DNA of 64,000 bases, taken from Epinephelus fuscoguttatus (lineage: Eukaryota > Chordata > Actinopteri > Perciformes > Serranidae). The notes beneath the pieces were generated by a model. The model searched no databases. It was not told where the DNA came from and worked only from the letters and a program-made list of their open reading frames with translations. Of the stretch, positions 23,500 to 35,040 are shown one piece after another (positions within the stretch are counted from its first letter, which is position 1; each line of letters opens with the position of its first letter). The stretch spans positions 26,987,603 through 27,051,602 of the forward strand of contig NC_064770.1 of NCBI RefSeq assembly GCF_011397635.1. Direction: 5' to 3'. A program made the position numbers and the translations under genes.

Positions 23500-25635
23500 A
23501 AAATTCTTTAATTTATATCTTTAAAATTAAAAACATCTGAATTGCATTCTACCACCTCCAAAGGCACAGTCATACTTATAGTAGACCAAATTCATAAAAC
23601 ACTGCCACTGAACATCTTTTTTCTCAATTTGTTTTGTACATAAGAAACAATGCACTATAAAAATGACTAAACATTTTTTCTTACTGGGTAAACAATGGCC
23701 ATTCTATATGCTGTAGATCGTTAAAAGACTGGAGTGATATGTACTCAGCTGTGGTAGCGTTAGACTCCATGTAAAGGATGATGTGCTGGTTTGAGGGCTG
23801 GCGATGCTTGTTGAAAACGTGTGCATCGCAGCTATTTGAAGACTTTGTATTCAAAAAATCCAAAAAATGACATGTCTACAACAACCAATCTCGACGAACA
23901 GTGTTTAAGAATATGGATGTCTGAAGCAAAACAAAGCCATTGGCAGGAGGGCGGAAACGCAGTGAGATGAAAGCACAGTGGAGGGAGATGAGTGTCGGTG
24001 GAGGACTGTGCAGAAAGAGCCATCTCGCCTCTCACCACGCAGCGGTGAGCAGGAGATGTTCACACGAAATCTGACACCTGCACCCCCACCGTTACAAAAC
24101 ACACCTAAGACTTCAAAGAAAATGAGAAACATTTCAGATAACTCTGTCGGAGCTTTTAAAGACAATAGTCAGTATGTGCAAAGAGGCAGGGCCTTAGCCT
24201 GTTTGTGGAAAAGTCATCAGATATGATATTAGGATTGGTAACCGAACGTACAATCACAAATCAATAATGCACACAAAGGTTGCTTACAATGTGTGACAAC
24301 ACAGCACCATACACTGCACAAGAGGTTCACTTAGTGACAACGAAATTCAAAATAGTGGATAAATATACAGTAGAATATAAGTATATCACGGTTCTTACTC
24401 AGGCACAGTCCTCCTTAAAACATAGATAATTTAAAGACAATGGGATCAAAGCAAACAGGTTTGGCACACACATGGAAAAATATACTGAAATAAGGCGAAA
24501 AAACGACGTCAAAGGAAAAATGAGGCCACAGAGGATTGGATGGACGGGAATGAAGCACTTTGAACGTAAAAATATGACACATACAGTACCTCCCTCGTGG
24601 AACCAGATGTTCAATAAAAGAGAGAGGATTTTTTGCAGCAACTAACGGGAGCCCCAATTCCACAGCCGTAGCTTTATCTTTACAAGTGTGTATAGCAGCT
24701 GCGACAGGCACTCCAAGAACACAAGAACGTTTTCTTAACAGGCGAATCCAATAAAACGGGAAAGCTACGCACGTCTCCCAAAATCAAAACCTGAATGCCT
24801 TACAAAATATCTACAAGAGGAAAACAGTCAACACTTGGCATGACTCACAAGCACACAACCACACACACACACACACACACTTGTACGCACGCCATCATGG
24901 GGAAAAAAAGCATGTTCGGTCAGCCTCCAGGAGTAACAGCAGAGCGGTGTGACCCCCTGTGTTCAGACAGAAAACACACACACACACAAATAAGACAAAC
25001 CCACACAAAAATCCCGACCGCCTGCTGTCTCTCACAAATGTCTCTCCCCCTCTTAACGACAGTTTCCTACAATGAATTAGTGACAACTAAATCAGCAACT
25101 GTTTACTGCTGAAGGTCCACTTTGCACCCTCGTCCTGTTGAAGTTACCTCACACACATGCACGCACGCACACACACACGCACACACATCACAGTATTTTC
25201 AAGACCACTTTGATACGGCAGTGACAGTTTTAGGAGGATCGAGGGTGAGCTGAAGTTTCGAGGAGACAGCGAGGCTACAGGTTGCAATGCAATGACACAA
25301 AGAAAGAAAATAACATGCCTGGCTTCTTTTTTTTTTTTTTTTTTTACAGATCAATACAACTGAGGGTTAAAATGCTCTGTGTTTCTCTCGGGGGGGTTTC
25401 AAGCCACATCCTTCTGCAGCAGTACTCAATGTTTCGACTGTGTGTGCCTGTCAACAGGTGGGACAGTTACAGTATGCAGCGACAGTGCGCGCACACACAT
25501 TTACAAGATCTATATACATGTGTCGAGTGTATAAATTAGTGTTCTTTGTACATCTGTGTGTGTGTGTGTGTGTGTATTTGTGTTTGTGTGCATAATCGAT
25601 ATAATCAACCCACGTCTAGTAGTGTTACTCTGTGG
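23500..25635 (-). other. rfx1: Probable rfx1 3' UTR and downstream flank
   Basis: Sequence following the rfx1 stop codon on the minus strand. It has several CA/TG tracts (about 24855-24880, 24980-24990, 25150-25190, 25550-25575). A minus-strand ATTAAA near 23507-23514 could be a polyadenylation signal, which would make the 3' UTR about 2.1 kb. No other coding exon was recognised. Confidence 0.4.
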
Positions 25636-28600
25636 TTAGTTGTCAGCTGATCCGGTTGTGAAGAGGACTCTCTGGTCCATTCTGGCCAGCTTGGCAGGCG
25701 GCTCCAGAGATTCGTCTCCCAGCACGGCAGCGTCCGAGGGAAGGGACAGCTCCTGACCTTCCTCATCGCTCTCCTCCTCTTCTTCCTCTTCCTCTTCTGG
25801 TAGAGATGAGGGGTAAAGGGGTTAGTCAGAAACAATGCTTGAAACATGAATGAAGTTAGTTTGAGAAACAGAGTCCAGAGTGTACCTTTGTCAGGATCCA
25901 GCTGGTTTAAACCCCGGCCTAAACTGGCAAACTAAGAAGAGAAGGATGTGTTAGTACGGTGGATAGCTCTCCTATGATTTCGTTCATCTATGTGTGTGCG
26001 CTTTGGTACCTCTCCCATGACAGCAATGGGGGTCTCTCCTTTGGCCTGGGCCACTCTGTGCTCTATCAGGTAGTACATGTACTCATCGTACAGCAGGCGG
26101 ATCAGGTGAAAGGAACCAAAACTGGCCGCACTCCTCAGGGTCAGGTCCCTGATCACCATGGAACTGCGGAGCAGAGACGGTGAGAATTAAGCAATCAGTA
26201 AACATGTATAGCGAAACTGTAACACTTCTTATTCTTGACCGTAAACAGGAAGTACTGTTTAGTGTTTCACTATGACAGAGGTAAAAGGATTTTGAGTTCT
26301 CAACTAATAGAGATTCACTAATACAGTTTCACATCAAGTTCATTATTCATTAAAGGAATACATCCCCCTCCCGATGATCTTTTGTGCATCAACAACAGCA
26401 AAACCATATCAAAACAACCGTTTACAAACTCTCACACAACACACGCAGTATAATCCAAGTCTCATTTATCCAGCTGAATGCTCAATACTTCCCAAACACA
26501 CGCATTTTCACTTACACTGACATTTTTAAAATACTTTTGCATAAACAGTCTCACGTATGGACGAGTAGCACGCCTGGGCAAGCGTGTTTGAGCTCTGCTT
26601 AACTGAGAGCATGAAAAGAGCTCAAACACACGCTAGGCGTGCTACTCCACCGTATGTGAGACTGTTTATGCTCAAGTTTTTTAAATATTACAGTTATAGT
26701 GAAAATGCATGTGTTTGGGAAGTACTGATCGACTGGATAAATGAAACATGGATTATACTGCATGGGTTCATGGATGTTTTAAACAATTTTGCTGTCGTTA
26801 CATGTGCCCCCCCTTTACTCCAATTCATCAAGAATTTTCTCCGTTTTTGGATTCTTCGTTCACCATGTGGGCATGTGAGAAAATTAAAGTTCTCCTAATG
26901 AATTCAGTGTAACATGGCGTGAATAATCGATATACAAGTGATGATTTTTTTGGGTGAAGTACCCTTTAGAAAGCAAATTCTGCCACCTGTTAAATAATAT
27001 CTGAGTGAACGGACATAGTAATCTACACAACTGAAATAAAAGCAACTTGAAAGTGAGTGCTGGCCAGTTTATTACTCTGCTCTTTTTATAGACTGATCTG
27101 ACATCTGGCTCTTTCACAGTGTTTCCTAGTTTATTAAATTGATTTTATCGTCTTTGAATCTTTGCTTGTGGCTTTAGTTCCTTGATGACCTCATGATTCA
27201 CTTCACTACAGTTGAGATGCTATCTTGTTACTTGTGGTCAGGTTTTCATCACACTGATGCAAGATAACAAATTTCTACTGTTCCGTTTTTAGAATTTTTT
27301 GACATTGTTCTTGACCAGCCATGACTTCAAAGCTAAACATGCATCACAACTGTGCATTCACACTCAACAGTGATTCACTATCAGAGCATAGAATGGGCTC
27401 ATTTACTGAGCAACAAAAGCTTGTAGCTAAATCTCACAGCCTCGACAAAGACAACAACGTAAAAAGGGAATGTCTGAATGTCTCCCGCCACACCTGTAAA
27501 AAGACCACTTGAGTAGGAAAAGCTTGGCGGCCTTGGGGAAGGCAGGGCTCTGCTGGTAGGGCTTTAGGACCTGGGAGACCACACCATCCAGCCACGCGGC
27601 CCACTGCTCCAGGGAGTTCTGCTGCTGGAGGGTCAGCTTGAAGTCCTGCTCCAGCCGCTGGACAACACGGTCCTCACACCGGCACACCCATGAAGCCTGC
27701 TCCTGCAAAGGGTGGACAGGACGTGGGCAACGTGTCAGTAAGAGGCAGTACCAGCAGAAGGCAGCAGTGCAACCTAATATTGAGACAGACAATCCTTCAA
27801 ACAGCAGAATTAGGTTGAGGTCCCTGTGTAAAAAAAAAAACATACATTCTCTGCCAGCTTGTCTTAGAGCAAGACACTAAATCACCACCAAGTTCATGGC
27901 TCTGTATCGAACCACGTGCTCTACACTGGAGGAGAAAGACAATGAGCTTCTGAGAAAAAGAATGAGGGTTTGGTTTACATTTCCTGGGTAGGAAATTTTC
28001 AGATAAGACTGAATAACTAACACACATGAAACCTCGTCAAAACCACAAGCTACAGCAGAAATTGCTGCATATGCACAAAACTAAAACCCATGCAAGATTA
28101 AGCTGCAAAGACTGAAATTCACATGAGTGGTGCCAGTGTTCAAAGACTAAACCAACCTGGACGTTAGCAAAGTCAACACGGTTGAGGTCGGAGAGCATCT
28201 GGTTGATCTGGGCCGTGTTCTGGAGGACAGCGCGGGCTGCCTGGGCAAGGTGATTCAGACTAGTGTAGCGACGCAGTGTCTGGGCAAATGCATTGGCTGA
28301 TGTTACCTGAGAGACCACAAGGAGAGCAAGATGACAGGACATCAAAAATATATTTTACATAAAGGCACGCATACATACAAATATCTCTACAAGTGACCTC
28401 CTGTTACAGAGCAGTGTACGTTCAGCTCTGGCCTTGGCCTTAAGGGGACAGTTCACCCCAAAATAAAAAACCTGTGGTGCTATTTATCAATCTAGATAGT
28501 GTTGGAGATATCAGCTGTAGAGATGTTTGCCTTCTCTTGAATATAATGAATCTAGATGGCACTCAGCTTGTGGTGCTCAAAGAAAAACTAAACAGCAATG

Positions 28601-31600
28601 TCTCTTTGCAGGAATCATGACCTGGTTACTCAAGATAATCCACAGACCTTGTTGTGAGCAGTTTAATGTGGGAACTATTTTATTTCTACTGAACTACACC
28701 CACCAACAGTATCACCAAGCAGTAGGTAGCATGCATCTACTGCTAGCTCACCTAGCACCACTGAGCTAGATAACCTTACAGCTCAGCCGAGGAGGACGCC
28801 ATTAATGCTTCAATCCAGCTCTGTAATGAGCATGAGCCTCTCGTCCATGAGCAGGTGCCGCCTTCCTTCTGCACATTGATACAGTTGGTGGGTGTGGTTC
28901 GAAAGAAAGAAAGTAGTGCCTACATGAAACTGCTGACGACAGGGTCTGTGGTTTATCTTGTGTAACCAGGTCAGGATTTCTGGGAAGAGACTTTGCTGTT
29001 GAGTTTTTCAGATGTAAGGTCTTGGTACTTTGAACACCAAAAGCCGAGTGCCATCTGGTTTCATTATACTGTAGAGAAGGCAGACACCTCTACAGCCAGT
29101 ATATCAAACACTGGACAACTCACACCAAAAAAGTCTAGACTGATAAACAGCATGACAGGTAACTGACTTTGGTGTGAACTGTTTCTCTGTTCACACCACC
29201 ACAGCAAGGATAAGTCCCACAAAGGAAAATGGGTTTTAGTTTTGCAGTACATTCAAAGTATTAAACCAAACAATTTCTAAGCTTGCAGAAAAGTATGATT
29301 GTATAATATCTGATCCTGCAAGCCTACAAAGCTTCCTCCATGGCTCAGAACACATGTTTTTCCACCAACTGCAAGTTAATCCAAGGGGAGTGTACCTTGA
29401 TGCGGACCATTTCCTCCGGGATGTTCATCATGGCATTGGTCAGCCAGCTCTCCAGGCTCTTGGCAAAATTGCGGATGGCTTGAGTTAAGGCACCTGGAAG
29501 CAGCAAGGGAAAAAAGGGATGAGAGACTTTAGTATTGGTCACTTGAGATTATGTTATTATTTTCTTATCCCTGACAATGTACCAGGATAAAGGACTATCA
29601 AATAACTGGTGAACATAGCTAAGTTTCTGCCAAAGAAACAGATTTCTTAGCTGTGTAGCGTAAATGCATTATCAGATTTCCAATGTGATTCCAATTTACG
29701 TGGAAGACAACAACCTAAGGCCCCGGAAAATATTTCTGTGGCAGCAATGCAGCAGAGTGCAAAGAAAGACTCTTTCTCATAGCCGTGTCAAAAATAGTTA
29801 AATTCAAAGTCTGACTAAAATTGAAACCTAAAGAAATCAGTCTAAACACCAGTGAGTCAGTTTCCACAGCAGAGCAGTAGGCATGAAACAAGGAAAAGCT
29901 TTGTGCTCTCTTACTACAGAGCCAGTTCACCAATCCAAATGTTTCGCCAAGAAAAGACAATTTTCACGGAAATGTGGGATTGTTTGTGAAATATCGAGCA
30001 GGCTGATGTTGTCATAGGCTCATTCTAAATAGTTCAATTTGGCACTGAGGTTAAAAAATAGCTCTTAATCTACATGGGCATATAATGTAGGTATGGATAA
30101 AGTGGCTTTAATGGCAACTGTAATTATTTTAGAGTAAATGGGCACATTTTAAATCTAAAAAAAATGTCAGACACAAAAAATTATCTATCCATTCATTTTC
30201 ATCCGCTTGTCAGGGCCGGGTTGTGGGGGCAGCAGGCTGAGCAAGGTGCTCTAGATGTCTCTCTCCCCCAGCAACGTTTTCAAGCGCCTCCTGGGGGATC
30301 CTGAAGTGTTCCCAGGCCAGATAAGTTATATAATTAGCGCGTTCTTGGTCTGTCACAGGGCCTTCAACCAGTTGGATGTGCCCAGAACACCTCTTTACAC
30401 CCTTAACACCCTGATAAGATGCCCAAACCACCTCATCTGGTTCCTTTCAACACGAAGGAGAGGCAGCTCTTTTCCAAGCTCCCTGCGGATGTATGAGCTG
30501 CTCACCTATCTCTAAAGAGGCAGACCCTTCACCATGTCAACTACACTGTTGTGAGCATTAATGCTTGTGCGGTGGTGTGTCTGTGTCACTCTGCAGTAAC
30601 ACCTCCAAAACATTAGTCTGTGGCGAGGTTCGTGTGGAGTGCTGTGAAGTTGAGTTGATTCAAAACAGACATTTAACATGACTTAATAGAGACAGTTTCA
30701 AACACAAGTACATAAATCAGCTTCACTATAACTCGCAGCATTCACAGACAAAGCACTTGTCTTATCTGGACACATTTTCACCACAAATACAACATGCTAA
30801 TGTTATTAGCACAAGCATATGGCATTTTACATTGTATAAATTAGCCTAGCAACTAGCAATCTTTTCCTCCTCTCATATAAAACCAGGGACAATAGCAACA
30901 TTTAATAAAGGTAACTATAGAATTCGGCTCCATTACAACTCACAAGGTTTACTGACAAAACAATTGTCTTATACTGAATACATTTTCCAAACAAATATAA
31001 GCCTATGGTTGAGCTCAGCCACCCTACAGAGGAAACTCATTTCAGCTGCTTGTATCCACATTCTTTCAGACACTATCCAAAGCTCATGACTACAGGTGAG
31101 GGTTGGGAATGTAGATGGACTGATAAATGGAAAGCTTTGCCTTCTGGCTCAGCTCCTTCTTCACCACAACTTTCCAGCCCAATGCCTTCATCACTGCTGA
31201 CTTCATGCCAAACCAATAGTCCATCTATTGCTCCATTTTACCCACACTCACACAAGACCCCCCAAAAATATTTTGCATTTACTTTTTTGTTCAGTTTTTT
31301 TAATATATATTTTCTTATGCACATATCACTCTCTGCTTTCCTGCTTAATCATATTTCTTGTAGAGTCTTACTGGGGATGGGCCTGAGGACATCAGGGATG
31401 AGGATCTCCACCAGGCCCTGGTACAGGCTGTTGTCACAGTCCCGGCTCCAGCGCAGCACCGGATCATACTTGCACAGCAACACCAAGCAGGACTTAGGGA
31501 GGCGCTTCTCTGACTCATCATGACTGCCAACACACACACATGCCAGTTTTAACTACTACAAAATAGTGCTGTTATTGCACACAGAGAATTTTCCGACTGA

Positions 31601-34600
31601 ATTTTGAATATCAAGTCTCGACCACTCACACAGCCAACGTGGCATCTCCAGCCTGACTCTGGCTGAACCTCCAGAAGGTCTTCCACAGAGTTTCCACCAG
31701 GGTAAACTGCAGGTTGACCATCACATCTAGTATGGCCTGACAGAACACAGAGAGAACATCTGACTTATCAACAATTGAACAGAAACAAAGAGAGGAAAAC
31801 AAGGACATTATCTAAATAATGGATTTTACTCTCTAATGTTGGCTTGACTTCTTCTGAACCCATCTTCTCCCTCAGCTGTCTAACATGTCTTTTCATTTTT
31901 CAGTTAGTATTGTCCTATTCTATACTCAGCGGGTACTTTTATTTAAAGCAGTCTTCCAGTGTCCCACTAACAACTAGATAGAAAAGGGAACCTCATAAAT
32001 ACTGAATGGGTGCCTGCCAGCAAACTGATCCTTGCAGTCGGTTACCTCACAGTGTTCTCTGTACAGCAGCTGAAAGCTCTTTATATGCTCAAGCTCAATT
32101 CCCTCTGGCAGAGACTTCCCCTGGAGGTCGATGTCTGGGAACTCTGGGAGAGCTCTGGATGCATCTGGAACACAAGGACACTGGATAGTCAGTGAGAAAT
32201 CACACTAAATGCAGATTAAATTACCTGTAAATAATATTGCATATTGTATTTTCACAATAATACCATCAGACTCATAAATCTTTTTAGCAAATCCTTCAGC
32301 ATCACTTTTAAACCTGTAGGTATTTGTTCACTAGTCTCACCTAGGAACTGCTGGTACTGCTGAACCTGGGTGCTGATGTCCACCTGCCCTGACCCCTGCT
32401 GCTGTTGCTGCTGCTGACCTGCTCCTGCTGCTGTGCCATTAGTCATGCCCTCTACTTTATGCACAGGCTTCAACCTGATAGGAACAGACATAAAATACAC
32501 AGGATAACATAGATGAAACATTCAGATCGACACAAAGACGATGAATAAAAAGAGGGCCCAACCGGCAATTCTGTCTTATATAGCAGTCTTATATATCACT
32601 TACATACAGTTTCTATATACAAGTGAGGGAAAATAAAAGTAAGTTCAAGCTTAATGTGTTACAGTGGTGTAATGACAAACATTAGGGGTGTGTGTGTGTG
32701 TGTGTGGGGATGTTTGTGTGTGTGTACCTCTGCTTCTGTGAGAAAGGCTGCTGCCTCATGGCCAGATGTTGCTGGTCTTCCATCAGACGGAGAAGAGAAG
32801 AGCCTGCCTTGATCCTCAGTCCGTAGTAGTGGTATTTAGAGTTACCCCTGTCAGGAGCAGATGACATGTTTTTTTACATAAAATTGTACATGTGTTGGTA
32901 AATCTGTCTCTCATAGTAAATCTATAAAGGAGAAAACAAGTAGAAGAGAGGGTTTATGTTGTCTGTATAAACTTGTGGTAAAAAATATATATCTTTCATT
33001 TCATATAATACCCTAACTAAACATATGGTATTGTTTAATTAAACCCATATTACCAAACATTTCCAAAAAGTCAATCTCACTTGCAGGCTCTCCCCTCCTT
33101 CATCAAACTCACTCACCCACACACATGCTGTCTGTCTTCATCTCTACCCACATTTCTTCCTACACTGGGCAAACGTTTTGCTCTGCTCCGAAGGACTCTA
33201 TAGATTTTCCTAGAAACATCTCCATTGTTCCCCTGTAAGAAACTGTGCCTGGGTGTTCACTAATTGGGACCTATATGGACAATACTGTGTGTATAAAGAG
33301 GGGGTCTGTGCTGCTGATGTGCATCGCTCTGTGGGAGAAAGTGTTGTGTCTTTCTGTTTGCCTGCTCTTTGTGTGATGTCATGGTCGTATCTTATATTCA
33401 TAAAAATACATTTGAAAACAACTGTGTCGATATACAATCCTGTCATGTAGCTGTAGTGCACCGCTATTGATGACCTGTCTTACCGTGTCCCCAGTCGCCG
33501 TGTGCGTAGCCCCATGAACACAGATCTGATGAGTTTTCCAAAAGAGGCAGCATTAACAGGCTCTAGTTTCTGCTCCTGGCAGTGCAGCAGATAATGGCAG
33601 TAGAGGGTGGAACGTGGCAGACTCACTCCTTCAGCTGTCTCATAGTTGTCCAGCAACCACTGTACCTGACACGCAGGCAATGAAAAAAGAAAATAGCTGG
33701 TGCAGTTAGCAAAGCCAGTAGATACAAGCCGGAAACACACACCTCAACATACAGTATACACACAAAAAAAATATGTTCACTTAATTGCAAACACCACATT
33801 TTTCAGTTAGTACATGCACACAATTTTTTTTAATCAATAAATTATAGAAACACAAACAAATCCATTCACATATACAGCCTGTCGATCATTTGGGAATGAA
33901 AACACAAATACGTTTGTTTGCGTGCCGTGGCATACAACTTTGGTATGCAATGAATTAATGACTTGCAATACTGATGGGATGTTTGCCAAACAGGTAGGTT
34001 GGTTACCATTATCATATGGGGTTCAATAGGATGAATTTGGGATGAACAATAAATATAGTGTTGGGGCATCTCAGGCACATTAAAAAATGCCCCTCGTCAC
34101 ATGCACTGTAATGATATGAAAATGATGAGGCCATGGTTTTGTTTTCTCTCGGGTGGAAACCACAGTTAAAAACACCTTATGCTACAATGAGTTTTATAAG
34201 GATCAGTACTCAAAGTGCTGTATTTTCTGGCCGTGAATCTCCACATTTTTAATTGTGCTTTCCACTGGACAAAACTATGACGTCATCAGTGTGCGCCACC
34301 AAAGGGGTTGTGTGGATGAGAACAAAACGAGAAGAAATTCCTGCGCTTGGCGCCTCTGCATACCTTCTTGTCTGCCGACGGCACGCTACTCTCCTCGCCC
34401 TCTGTAATACTCACAGTGGCTGGGGAGGCGCGGGCGGTGTGTGAGTAGTTCTGACTGTTGCCAGCTGCCCCTCCGCTGCTGCTGCCCAGCATGTAACCCC
34501 CCTGGATCACATAGCTGCCTGCTGCGCCACCGTTGGTGCCTGCCCCTTCCCCTGCCCCATTGGTGGTACCACCTGTGGTCACCACTGTGGCCCCTCCCCC

Positions 34601-35006
34601 TGCTGCACTGGTGGGCTGGGCAACAAACATGGACACCCCCCCCGTTGTGCCAGCAGTTACGGAGACGGTTAGAGGTGTGCCAGGGGTGGAGGGCTGTGAG
34701 CCTGAAGTTGGCTGCCCTTCGTAATACTGGGCAGCTGTGGTCTGGGTGTACAGAGGTGTGTCAGTGTAAGGAAAGGTGCTGGAACGGCTGGATGAAAGAC
34801 ATAACACGATGCGTTAGAACCAAAGCAAACTGTTGGAGAAAATAAACTGTAGAAAGGAAAAAGTTCTGTCTGGTGTTAGAAAATGACGGTTTTATTCTCA
34901 CATGGTGCTGGTGGTGTAGTTGTTGTCTCCTCCTTCCACATACTGCACTTGATTGGTGTACACATGTTGCACTGGCACTGATGTGAGTTGCTGCTGGACC
35001 TAACGA

Positions 35007-35040
<34 letters not shown>

